A stretch of DNA of 8,762 bases from an uncultured Eubacteriales bacterium. GTDB taxonomy: Bacteria; Bacillota; Clostridia; Lachnospirales; Lachnospiraceae. Below, one piece after another: positions 1 to 6,737 of this stretch (its first letter is position 1; each line of letters starts with the position of its first letter). The notes below the pieces were generated by a model. It was not told where the DNA came from, ran no database searches, and saw only the letters and a program-made list of their open reading frames with translations. Location of the stretch: NCBI GenBank assembly GCA_900544525.1, contig UQVN01000134.1, positions 1 to 8,762 on the forward strand. Direction: 5' to 3'. The position numbers and the translations under genes were made by a program.

Positions 1-75
1 ATCGATTTAAAATAACAATTATTTATAAAAATATTTATAAAATGTTAAAAAAGAGATAAGAAACAAAAATTAATA

Positions 76-104
76 TTGAAAATATTTGTCTTTTCATGTA
101 AAAT
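76..104 (+). promoter_or_regulatory. Sigma-A-type promoter of the binding-protein gene
   Basis: TTGAAA at 76-81 and TAAAAT at 99-104 are separated by exactly 17 bases, a good match to the housekeeping promoter consensus. Transcription would start near 111, giving a very short leader of about 18 bases that holds little more than the AGGAGG site at 117-122. The 75 bases further upstream are extremely AT-rich and hold no gene I can support; they may act as an UP element. The promoter supports independent transcription of the downstream gene. Confidence 0.7.
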
Positions 105-128
105 GGCATAAAAAACAGGAGGAGAAAT

Positions 129-2132
129 ATGAGAAAACGTATTACAGCAACTTTACTCGCAGCAATGATGGCACTTTCAACTGCCGCTTGTGGGGGTCAA
201 GGTCAGACACAATCTTCAGGGGGAAATGATACAATTGTAATTGGTTCTGTACAGTGGAATGGTGTATTCTCACCATTTTTCTATGATAGTTCCTATGATT
301 CACAGATCTTTAGCTTAACACAAGAGACAGTTCTTGAAACAAATGCTAACAATGAATTGATCGATAACTTAGGACACATCGATGAGGAAGTCGTTGGAAA
401 AGGAGACAATCAGAAGACCATTTATACGATTAAGTTAAATGATGGCGTTAAGTTTTCCGATGGTTCAGATGTAACTATTGATGATCTTATTTTTACTTAT
501 AAAGTGTTAGCGGATCCAAATTATGATGGAATGGATACATTCCGCACAACAGTTAATATTGAAGGTATCAATGAGTACTACTATGATGATCCGAATTATT
601 CTGAAAAATTAGATCAAGTGAATAAGCAAGCAGAGGAATACTCTAAGGACAAAGAAAAGTTTATTGAATATTTAGTGGATACAAAATGTGAAGATATGTT
701 TACAGAAGTAGGACAAGATCCAGATGGAGAAGATGGACCACTTACTTCTTGGACAGATTATTTAAAGGATAAGGGATTTGAAATCTCAGAAGCAGATGCA
801 AAAGATGAGGCGAAACTTTTAAAAGCCCTTGCCGAATGTGAATATGAAACAAATAAAGACAGCTATGATGCATTATCTTATTATGAAGAAAAATTATCAA
901 AAGATCTTGTTGCCGATGGTTTAAGTGACGGAATTGATGTAACAGAGATTTCTGGAATTGAAAGAGTGGACGATCTCACTTGTAAAGTTACGGTGAATGG
1001 TGTTGATATGAATGCACTCCGTACGTTAGGATTAGAGCCAGTCGTTCCAAGTGCTTATTATGGAGAAGGATTTGAAAAAGGAAACTTAGAAGGTGTTAAA
1101 GATAAAAATGATAAGCCAATGGGAACCGGTCCTTATGTATTTGTAAGCAATAAAGATAACGTAGTAAAAATGGAAGCCAATGAAAACTATCGTCTTGGTA
1201 CTCCTAAAACAAAATATGTAGCATTCCAAGTAGTAGAAAGTGATCAAATGGCAGATGGTATTATCAATGGAGATATTGATATTGCCACACCTCCTGCATC
1301 AACAGAAACGGTTGAAAAAATGGACAATGCTGGCGTTCACTATGATTTATTTGATAACAATGGATATAGCTATGCAGCCATTAGTGCAAAGAGAATTCCT
1401 GATAAAAATGTGAGAGAAGGACTTATGCACTTAATGACAAGAGAACAGGCCATTTCTACATATTATGGAAAACTTGCACAAGTGATTGAACGTCCAATGA
1501 CAACGATCCTTCCTGAATATCCACAAGATGCGAAAGAATACTGGGGATATGATCCAGAGAAAGCATTAGAATGCTTTAAAAAAGCTGGTTATGAACAAAA
1601 GAATGGAAAACTTGTGAAAAACGGAAAACAATTAGTTGTTGAAGTTGGTGTCAGCGATGCCTCAACAAGTCCTGTTACTCCAATCTTTACACAGATGAAA
1701 AATGACATGGAAAAGATGGGAGCAAAATTAAATATCACAGATGTAAACTTTAGTATTTTATTAAATCGAGTAAATAGCGATGATATTGATATGTGGACAA
1801 TGGGTTGGGGTAACTCACAGCACTGCGATTTAACACAGCTCTTTGGAAGTGAATATACAAAGAACGGTGGTTCTAATAGAACATGGATCAAGGATAAGGA
1901 ACTTGATCAGTTATTAGAAGAAGTAAGATCGACTTTAGATGTAGAAAAGAGAAAAGAGTTAGTAGCAGAAGAACTAGACTTAATTATGAGTTGGGCTACT
2001 TATATGCCTCTTTTCCAAAGAAAAAATATGATGGCATATTCTAGCAATATCAACCTTGATACATTGCCAAAAGAACAATCTATGTTCTATAACTATGTAA
2101 ATGAGATTGAAAAATTAGAATTAAATCAATAA
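129..2132 (+). CDS. ABC transporter substrate-binding lipoprotein, family 5 (peptide/oligopeptide type)
   Basis: This is an extracytoplasmic solute receptor of the SBP_bac_5 (OppA/DppA) family, which captures peptides or similar solutes and hands them to an ABC permease. Residues 1-21 form a lipoprotein signal: basic start, hydrophobic core and lipobox S-T-A-A-C with lipidated Cys21. Family landmarks in order are the KLNDGVKFSDG stretch (about 102-112), MGTGPYVF (331-338), the NENYRLGTPK segment (351-360), VREGLMHLMTREQAI (428-442) and YDPEKALECFKKAGY (474-488). At 667 residues it is longer than the usual 500-550; the excess is an acidic, charged insert at about 150-270. The start is fixed by AGGAGG at 117-122, six bases before the ATG. 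No permease or ATPase gene is adjacent on the downstream side, so partner and substrate are unknown; genes beyond base 1 cannot be seen. The family call is firm, the substrate is not. Confidence 0.93.
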   Translation: MRKRITATLLAAMMALSTAACGGQGQTQSSGGNDTIVIGSVQWNGVFSPFFYDSSYDSQIFSLTQETVLETNANNELIDNLGHIDEEVVGKGDNQKTIYTIKLNDGVKFSDGSDVTIDDLIFTYKVLADPNYDGMDTFRTTVNIEGINEYYYDDPNYSEKLDQVNKQAEEYSKDKEKFIEYLVDTKCEDMFTEVGQDPDGEDGPLTSWTDYLKDKGFEISEADAKDEAKLLKALAECEYETNKDSYDALSYYEEKLSKDLVADGLSDGIDVTEISGIERVDDLTCKVTVNGVDMNALRTLGLEPVVPSAYYGEGFEKGNLEGVKDKNDKPMGTGPYVFVSNKDNVVKMEANENYRLGTPKTKYVAFQVVESDQMADGIINGDIDIATPPASTETVEKMDNAGVHYDLFDNNGYSYAAISAKRIPDKNVREGLMHLMTREQAISTYYGKLAQVIERPMTTILPEYPQDAKEYWGYDPEKALECFKKAGYEQKNGKLVKNGKQLVVEVGVSDASTSPVTPIFTQMKNDMEKMGAKLNITDVNFSILLNRVNSDDIDMWTMGWGNSQHCDLTQLFGSEYTKNGGSNRTWIKDKELDQLLEEVRSTLDVEKRKELVAEELDLIMSWATYMPLFQRKNMMAYSSNINLDTLPKEQSMFYNYVNEIEKLELNQ

Positions 2133-2146
2133 AAAAGATAACAAGA

Positions 2147-2182
2147 AAAGACCCTCTAATAGGAATAGAGGGTCTTTTTTTT
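2147..2182 (+). terminator. Rho-independent terminator of the binding-protein gene
   Basis: A perfect 12-base stem (AAAGACCCTCTA at 2147-2158 pairing with TAGAGGGTCTTT at 2166-2177) has a 7-base loop and runs into eight T's at 2175-2182. It begins 14 bases after the stop codon. Together with the promoter at 76-104 it defines a one-gene transcript. Confidence 0.93.
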
Positions 2183-2230
2183 GCACTAAGGAGTGAGTCA
2201 TACAAGAATATTTATGCTCTGATATGACGA

Positions 2231-2260
2231 TTGTCTGCGAATATTAGAAACTTATATAAT
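2231..2260 (+). promoter_or_regulatory. Probable promoter of the MarR-family gene
   Basis: TTGTCT at 2231-2236 and a perfect TATAAT at 2255-2260 are 18 bases apart. A start near 2267 would give a leader of about 170 bases. The extended -10 at 2321-2329 is the main competitor and would give a leader of about 100 bases. Which one is used cannot be settled from sequence. Confidence 0.45.
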
Positions 2261-2282
2261 ATGATTTTATGGTTGGTACGTT

Positions 2283-2306
2283 TTTGATAGCTACAAATCG
2301 TAGTAT
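2283..2306 (+). promoter_or_regulatory. Candidate operator (partly palindromic) before the MarR-family gene
   Basis: TTTG (2283-2286) and CAAA (2294-2297) flank a TAGCTA core, offset by one base from perfect symmetry. An overlapping pair CTAC (2291-2294) and GTAG (2300-2303) extends it. MarR proteins often bind short palindromes in their own promoters, and FabT sites contain TTTGA...TCAAA. The spacing here is two bases longer than in such a site, so this is only a candidate autoregulatory site. Confidence 0.25.
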
Positions 2307-2415
2307 TTTAAACTAATTTGTGATATACTAATGGTACGAAAAGTAAGAAATATAAAATTATGACAAATAAAATATAATTTTAGAATAGAAGAAATATAGA
2401 TAATATAGAATAGAT

Positions 2416-2432
2416 AGGAGGAAAGGAGGAGG
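2416..2432 (+). promoter_or_regulatory. Doubled Shine-Dalgarno sequence of the MarR-family gene
   Basis: AGGAGG occurs at 2416-2421 and again at 2424-2429, the latter followed by another GGAGG overlap ending at 2432. The second copy is six bases from the ATG at 2436 and fixes that start. The tandem arrangement suggests strong initiation, or simply a purine-rich leader. Confidence 0.7.
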
Positions 2433-2435
2433 CCA

Positions 2436-2873
2436 ATGGATCATTATCAGGCAGTGAATCACATATTAGTTAGTCTATTTAATGATATTATGGACGTGGA
2501 AGAAAGAGAAATCATATCGGATGAATTTAAAGATATTTCTAGTAATGATATGCATATTATAGAGGTAATTGGACAAGAGGAACCAAAGAATATGTCGGCG
2601 ATCGCATCGAAAATGAAAGTGACGGTAGGGACACTTACAATTGCCATTAATAACCTTGTGAAAAAAGGGTATGTTATTCGGACAAGAGGAGAAAAGGATC
2701 GGCGAGTTGTCTTTATTTCTCTCTCAGAAAAAGGAAATCGTGCTTATGAATATCATAAAAAATTCCATGATGAGATGACAAAGGCGATTTTAAAACGGCT
2801 TGATGATCAAGAAATAGAGGTTTTGATGAAGGCACTTAATAATATTCGAGAGTATTTTCATATCACTCCTTAA
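2436..2873 (+). CDS. MarR-family transcriptional regulator, FabT-like
   Basis: This is a 145-residue winged-helix DNA-binding protein, the normal length for MarR regulators, which act in the cytoplasm as dimers. The FKDIS segment followed by MHIIEVIG (about 29-46) opens the fold. The helix-turn-helix lies at about 53-77 (MSAIASKMKVTVGTLTIAIN then NLVKKGY), and the wing carries the R-G-E-K-D-R-R-V-V stretch (about 84-92), the family's DRR motif. A C-terminal helical region (about 104-142) should form the dimer interface. The pattern FKDIS-x(3)-MH-x-I-x-VIG, the VT-x-GT-x-T recognition helix and KALNNI near the end recall FabT, the fatty-acid synthesis repressor of streptococci; this is from memory of that family. 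Unlike fabT, it has no fatty-acid genes on either side here, so its targets may lie elsewhere. The MarR assignment is firm, the FabT relationship plausible. Confidence 0.9.
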   Translation: MDHYQAVNHILVSLFNDIMDVEEREIISDEFKDISSNDMHIIEVIGQEEPKNMSAIASKMKVTVGTLTIAINNLVKKGYVIRTRGEKDRRVVFISLSEKGNRAYEYHKKFHDEMTKAILKRLDDQEIEVLMKALNNIREYFHITP

Positions 2874-2901
2874 TCTGATACTGTTGTATAAAAAAGACGA
2901 T

Positions 2902-2949
2902 AAAAACAGGAGGGATTTCTAGGTTTACCTAGGAATCCCTCCTGTTTTT
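2902..2949. terminator. Bidirectional terminator between convergent genes
   Basis: A 22-base stem (2902-2923 pairing with 2928-2949) closed by a TTTA loop has only one G-T wobble. It has five A's on one side and five T's on the other, so it gives a U-tract after the hairpin in either direction. It lies 28 bases after the MarR-family stop and about 85 bases after the cotransporter stop, serving both converging transcripts. Confidence 0.9.
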
Positions 2950-2972
2950 CGGCGTTCATAGGAAAAATCTCA

Positions 2973-2997
2973 TTTCTTATTAGTTAAAAATAAGAAA
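2973..2997 (-). other. AT-rich hairpin downstream of the cotransporter gene
   Basis: TTTCTTATT at 2973-2981 pairs perfectly with AATAAGAAA at 2989-2997 over a 7-base loop. Flanking ATAGGA (2958-2963) and TCCTAT (3003-3008) are also complementary, allowing a second tier of pairing with an internal loop. On the minus strand a short T run follows. It may help stabilise or terminate the cotransporter transcript before the main hairpin, but with almost no G-C pairs it would be weak alone. Confidence 0.4.
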
Positions 2998-3034
2998 GTA
3001 TATCCTATTAACATAATAAGCTCTGTTCTTTTAG

Positions 3035-4828
3035 TTAATTTGCTCCTTCAACTTTTGTTTCTAATGGACGCATATATTGTTCAAAGAAACTATTATACAT
3101 TTTTCTATATTCTGGAGTACTATTTTTATGAATTTCATGAGTAAATTCATGCATGTCGAATCCAGAAGTTCCAAGAGATTTTTGTAAAATATGTAAAGCA
3201 ATATTAGAGCAATGATCCGAAATTCGTTCAAAACTTGTTAAAAGTTCGATATAAGAAATACCGCTTTGTACATTACATTTTCCATCTTGAAGACGAGTGA
3301 TATGAGCATTTTTTAATGTCTCTTTGATTACGTCTACGATTTCTTCTAAAGGCTCTACTTGATAAGCTAATTCACTATCTTCTGTAGAAAAAGCATTGCA
3401 TGTAATATCAATGACATTTTTTACTGCTTCTTCGATATAGTGAAGTTGCTCTAAAGAATCTTCTGAAAATGTAATTTTTTGTTCTCGATTATAGGCGATA
3501 ACATTAACAATATTCACACAGTGATCTCCCATACGTTCAAAATCACTAACAGAGTGCATAATCTCTTTTGCTAAGTTACGGTTTTCACGAGAAATACCAC
3601 GGGCAGTTACACGAACGAGGTATTCTCCTAATAATGTTTCGGATTTATCTAAGAATTTTTCATTCTCATTTAAGCGATCTAAGCTCTTTTGATCAAAGTG
3701 TTCGAGAAGAGAAGTTGCGATTGTATAATTTTCTTTTACAGCTTCACCCATAGAGAGAATGACTTTTTTACACTGTTCAAGGGCCACAGTAGGACGATCT
3801 AAGAAAATATCGTCAAGAAGTGCCAATTCTTTATCAATTTTAGATGGTTCATCATTTTTAATAATTTTATACGCTAATTTTACAAGAAGCCCACAGAATG
3901 GGAATAAAATAACAGTTGTACCAATGTTAAATAAAGTGTGGAAGTTTGCAATATCACCACGATTCATTGAAGTTTCCCAGAAAGAAAATCCAACAAAAGA
4001 TTGATAGCCATAAATTACGACTAAGAATACACAAGCATTGATAATATTCATCGCAAGATCACAGGTAACAACACGTTTTGCATTTTTATTTGTTCCAATA
4101 CTAGCTAAAACAACAGTAATACATTTACCAACATTCATACCAATAACAATAGGAGCTGTCATAGCAAATGTAACAGCACCAGTAGAAGAGATTGCCTGTA
4201 AAAGTCCAATGGAAGCAGAAGAGCTTTGAAGGACTGCAGTTACGACAAGTCCTAATAATACACCAAGGACTGGATTTTCAAATAAAAAGAACATCTGGCG
4301 AAAAGCTTCAGAATCTTGTAATGGAGCAAGAGCGCCTTCCATTGTAGACATACCAAAGAAAAGAAGACCGAAACCAATTAATAGTCCAGCAATATCTTTT
4401 ACTTTCTGTTTTTTCGATACGAGCATTACTGCGGCACCGATACCGATTACAAGTGGAGCGAAACTACTAGGTTGTAGAAATTTCAAAAAATAACTAGAGC
4501 TTCCATTTACATCACCTAATCGAAGAATTTGACCAGTTACCGTTGTACCGATGTTTGCTCCCATCATAACAGGAACTATTTGGCCTAGTTTCATAATACC
4601 AGCGTTTACAAAGCCAAGAAGCATAATAGTGGTAGCAGCAGAACTGTGAATAATACCAGTTACGATTGTACCAAGAGCTAGTCCTCTCCATTTATTATTT
4701 GTCAGTTTTTCTAGTGTTTTTTCAAGCCCGTTCCCTGCGATTTTTTCGAGGGAAGATCCGAGAAGACTAACTCCATAGAGGAACAATCCAATCCCACCGA
4801 TTAGTGTTAAAATTGAAAAAATATCCAT
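3035..4828 (-). CDS. Na+/phosphate cotransporter (NptA/Na_Pi_cotrans family) with PhoU-like C-terminal domain
   Basis: This 597-residue inner-membrane protein is predicted to import inorganic phosphate with sodium. The N-terminal half (about 1-325) is strongly hydrophobic with roughly eight to nine membrane segments and the family's inverted duplication: GIIHSSAATTIM (58-69) plus GANIGTTVTG (90-99) in repeat one, and VLQSSSAS (199-206) plus GMNVGKCITVV (230-240) in repeat two. The QSSS motif contributes to phosphate/sodium binding in the related NaPi-II carriers; repeat one has the variant HSSA. The cytosolic tail (about 345-550) holds two PhoU-like helical repeats, each with an E-R-x-x-D-H motif (431-436 and 534-539), typical of PhoU metal binding. 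The start is supported by AGGAG at 4836-4840, seven bases before the ATG. It is a single-gene unit, and an apparent PHO box lies upstream. The direction of transport in vivo is not shown by sequence. Confidence 0.93.
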   Translation of the reverse strand: MDIFSILTLIGGIGLFLYGVSLLGSSLEKIAGNGLEKTLEKLTNNKWRGLALGTIVTGIIHSSAATTIMLLGFVNAGIMKLGQIVPVMMGANIGTTVTGQILRLGDVNGSSSYFLKFLQPSSFAPLVIGIGAAVMLVSKKQKVKDIAGLLIGFGLLFFGMSTMEGALAPLQDSEAFRQMFFLFENPVLGVLLGLVVTAVLQSSSASIGLLQAISSTGAVTFAMTAPIVIGMNVGKCITVVLASIGTNKNAKRVVTCDLAMNIINACVFLVVIYGYQSFVGFSFWETSMNRGDIANFHTLFNIGTTVILFPFCGLLVKLAYKIIKNDEPSKIDKELALLDDIFLDRPTVALEQCKKVILSMGEAVKENYTIATSLLEHFDQKSLDRLNENEKFLDKSETLLGEYLVRVTARGISRENRNLAKEIMHSVSDFERMGDHCVNIVNVIAYNREQKITFSEDSLEQLHYIEEAVKNVIDITCNAFSTEDSELAYQVEPLEEIVDVIKETLKNAHITRLQDGKCNVQSGISYIELLTSFERISDHCSNIALHILQKSLGTSGFDMHEFTHEIHKNSTPEYRKMYNSFFEQYMRPLETKVEGAN

Positions 4829-4879
4829 ATGTTTTCTCCTAAATTCATACTAAATTTTATGTTGTTTTCTAGCGTATAA

Positions 4880-4903
4880 GATCTATTGTAACAGAAATAG
4901 ATC
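4880..4903. promoter_or_regulatory. Inverted repeat overlapping the cotransporter -10
   Basis: GATCTATT at 4880-4887 and its exact reverse complement AATAGATC at 4896-4903 flank an 8-base spacer. The repeat covers the -10 element and the probable start, so a dimeric protein bound here would block transcription. The binding protein is unknown. It could also fold as a hairpin, but most of it lies upstream of the expected transcript start. Confidence 0.45.
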
Positions 4904-4912
4904 GAAAAGCAA
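4885..4912 (-). promoter_or_regulatory. Promoter of the Na/Pi cotransporter gene (extended -10)
   Basis: On the minus strand, TACAAT (4885-4890) is preceded by TGT, forming an extended -10. A weak -35, TTGCTT (4907-4912), lies 16 bases upstream. A start near 4878 gives a leader of about 50 bases. A weak -35 with a good -10 is what an activator-dependent promoter commonly looks like, which fits the hexamer array just upstream. Confidence 0.6.
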
Positions 4913-4913
4913 A

Positions 4914-4952
4914 TATAAAAACTATGTAAAAATCTTGTTAATATTGTGTAAA
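4914..4952 (-). promoter_or_regulatory. Probable PHO box (PhoP-binding hexamer array)
   Basis: Reading the minus strand toward the gene, TTTACA (4952-4947), TTAACA (4941-4936), TTTACA (4930-4925) and TTTATA (4919-4914) are each separated by exactly 5 bases, giving an 11-base period. This matches the TT(A/C/T)A(C/T)A repeats bound by the phosphate-starvation response regulator PhoP in Bacillus. A degenerate fifth unit, TTTTCG (4908-4903), is in register and reaches the -35 region. The proximal intact hexamer sits at about -36 to -41, slightly further upstream than usual. Its position before a phosphate transporter makes the assignment credible. No phoP/phoR gene is in the window. Confidence 0.68.
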
Positions 4953-4967
4953 ATAGTCGATTTATAC

Positions 4968-4998
4968 AAGAAAAGGGCAGCCAATTTCTTGACTGCCC
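4968..4998 (-). terminator. Rho-independent terminator of the PEP carboxykinase gene
   Basis: GGGCAG (4975-4980) pairs with CTGCCC (4993-4998), with an inner CAA/TTG pairing after one mismatch and a 4-base loop. On the minus strand the stem is followed by TTTTCTT. It ends the carboxykinase transcript about 50 bases after its stop codon and immediately before the PHO box of the next gene, so the two genes are separate transcription units. Confidence 0.85.
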
Positions 4999-5046
4999 GT
5001 AGTTTGCACAAAAGATATGGAAAGAAAAACTTCCTATTTATATCAA

Positions 5047-6699
5047 TCATAGTTTGGATAGGATATTATAGAGTGCCTCTAAGGCATCAGGTGGTAAGCG
5101 ATCAAATCCATCTTTTTCCGTATGGCATTGTTGTATAAAATGAATTCGATCGTTGATCCGAGCCTTTAGAGCCTCTTTGTAATTTGGATCGTCTAAGTTT
5201 GGAATAAAACCTTCCCACTCATAGATTTCAATCTCATTAAAAGGTCCCCATTGTTTAAAGGTAGCGTTCTTTTCAATAATATGTTCAATAATGCTTAAAG
5301 TATCAGAAGGTTTTACATTTTTACCCATAAAATCTCCTGTATTAATGACATAGCAATCCACATTTTTTTCTGAGACTAACTTTTTAAACTTTTCATAGTC
5401 GTGGGAAAGTGGATAAGTACGAAATGGATTTGCATATGGTTCTACAACCAGAGCATCTTGATCGACTCCAGGGACGAGATGCTCTGCATTGGAACGCTTT
5501 GTGGCTAAGGTTGCTCCCATAACAGAAGCTAAAGAAGCTCCTTTTAATTTAATAACAGGTGGAAGCGTTGGGTCTTTCATAATCCAGAAAATACTATTTA
5601 CAGGATCCGAGATTTTATTAACTCGGTTTTTAGACCAATATTTTGATTTAATGGCTCTTCCGTTTCCGTTACGAATATCCTCTGTTACAAGGACAATATT
5701 TCCGTTCTCATCTTTCGTAACTGCACAGTTTTGAGCTGTTAAAATATATTTATTATCTTCGCAATAGGTTGGGTAATCGGCTGTCTTATCAAAGTAGGTA
5801 GGTTCTAATGCGATAGAGGAACAAGTATCTGTATTAATAATAAAAGCGTCATCATGAAGAACGGTAATGTTATATCGATTGTTATGGGTAGCATGAGTAA
5901 TTGTGGATTTTCCAGAGCCAGAAAGTCCAAAGACGGACATAACATGATGTTCTCCGTTAGAAAGCACATATTCCTTTTGCCCACCATGACAAGAGGCATA
6001 TCCATTTCGATTGGCAATGGCCCATGCAATCGTCAATGTTCCCTTTTTATGTTCTCCAAAATACCGCATACCAAGAAGAGCGGCACAGTTATGTTCTGCA
6101 TCAAAATAAGTTAAACCAAAAGGGTGATCCGTATGTTTCCATTGGGGATCAGAGAAGATATAAATATCTGGTTCTTCTCCAATAGGTTTCGAAGTGTTAT
6201 ATTGTTTTACAGATTCTTCAGAGAGATACTGGAAGTTTAAGAGCCATGAATAGAGAATATTTTCTTCTCCTTCTGGAATAAGTAAATGGGCTTTTACCAT
6301 AAATTCTTGGTCTAATCCAATATAAGCTTGTGCGTGATAAAGTTTTTTATAACGGCAATCATAAATGGCATCCATTACTTTTTTATCAAGATCGTTACAG
6401 TCTACACCAGCTTCTCCTGTGATTTTTCGAGCTGCGGCACACCGCCCTGTGATCGAGCCATCATTGAAAAGGAGAACTTTTGCGTCTCTTGGAAGCCCAA
6501 ACTCTTCTCCTCGTTCTACGGGCATATCCGTAATAATAGTTCCAGGAGACTTTTTTGCCAGTTCATATGCTTCATGAAGTGTTGAGACAGGAATTACATT
6601 ATTTCCATAAAATGCTGTTTCAATAATAGAACGAGTTTTTGAAAACCCTGGTTTATTAGCGCCGATTTGTTCTTTTTTATAATAAGCTCTTGTTGACAT
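5047..6699 (-). CDS. pckA: Phosphoenolpyruvate carboxykinase (ATP), divergent form
   Basis: This cytosolic enzyme interconverts oxaloacetate plus ATP with phosphoenolpyruvate, CO2 and ADP, linking C4 and C3 metabolism; in fermenters it may run toward oxaloacetate. At 550 residues it has normal family length. Visible active-site elements, compared from memory with E. coli PckA, are TGRCAAAR (84-91, the substrate-arginine loop), YFGEHKKG (213-220, Tyr and metal-ligand Lys), ASCHGG (235-240, metal-ligand His238), the P-loop GLSGSGKST (258-266), LHDDAF (281-286, kinase-2 aspartates), LPPV (379-382), and NTGDFMGKN (453-461) with DT (466-467) near the adenine pocket. Several motifs differ from the textbook form: SMHCSAN is replaced by ASCHGGQ and GDDEHGW by LHDDAFI. 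The start is supported by AGGAGG at 6708-6713, eight bases upstream. It has its own promoter and terminator. The family assignment is confident; kinetics and direction are inference. Confidence 0.88.
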   Translation of the reverse strand: MSTRAYYKKEQIGANKPGFSKTRSIIETAFYGNNVIPVSTLHEAYELAKKSPGTIITDMPVERGEEFGLPRDAKVLLFNDGSITGRCAAARKITGEAGVDCNDLDKKVMDAIYDCRYKKLYHAQAYIGLDQEFMVKAHLLIPEGEENILYSWLLNFQYLSEESVKQYNTSKPIGEEPDIYIFSDPQWKHTDHPFGLTYFDAEHNCAALLGMRYFGEHKKGTLTIAWAIANRNGYASCHGGQKEYVLSNGEHHVMSVFGLSGSGKSTITHATHNNRYNITVLHDDAFIINTDTCSSIALEPTYFDKTADYPTYCEDNKYILTAQNCAVTKDENGNIVLVTEDIRNGNGRAIKSKYWSKNRVNKISDPVNSIFWIMKDPTLPPVIKLKGASLASVMGATLATKRSNAEHLVPGVDQDALVVEPYANPFRTYPLSHDYEKFKKLVSEKNVDCYVINTGDFMGKNVKPSDTLSIIEHIIEKNATFKQWGPFNEIEIYEWEGFIPNLDDPNYKEALKARINDRIHFIQQCHTEKDGFDRLPPDALEALYNILSKL

Positions 6700-6737
6700 A
6701 CAAATACCCTCCTTGTTGCATAATAATACATAAATTA

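Larger units (their letters stand above)
2183..2435 (+). other. Intergenic region upstream of the MarR-family gene
   Basis: This AT-rich stretch has no coding region I can support. It contains a likely promoter (2231-2260), an alternative extended -10 (TGA then TATACT, 2321-2329) without a good -35, a partly palindromic stretch at 2283-2306, and a direct repeat of TGGTACG at 2274-2280 and 2332-2338. Other TATAAT-like words, such as 2373-2378, lack a well-spaced -35. It ends in a doubled Shine-Dalgarno sequence. Confidence 0.5.

Noticed and set aside
21..50. ATTTATAAAA repeated at 21-30 and 33-42, with TTTATA words resembling PHO-box hexamers
   Set aside because: The spacing is 6 rather than 5 bases, the third unit does not fit TTNACA, and the region is almost pure A/T. 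More likely low-complexity AT sequence or an UP element.
1589..1891. Minus-strand open frame of about 100 codons inside the binding-protein gene
   Set aside because: It is antisense to conserved family-5 sequence, and its composition reflects the complement of the true coding strand.
4829..4878. Riboswitch or structured leader before the cotransporter gene
   Set aside because: The leader is only about 50 bases, with no stable hairpin or recognisable aptamer.
4935..5138. Plus-strand open frame overlapping the 3' end of pckA and the terminator
   Set aside because: It crosses the pckA terminator hairpin and the PHO box and has no convincing protein features.
5805..6114. Open frames on both strands inside the PEP carboxykinase gene
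   Set aside because: They overlap a well-supported enzyme gene in other frames and show no recognisable motif; they are shadows of the real gene.
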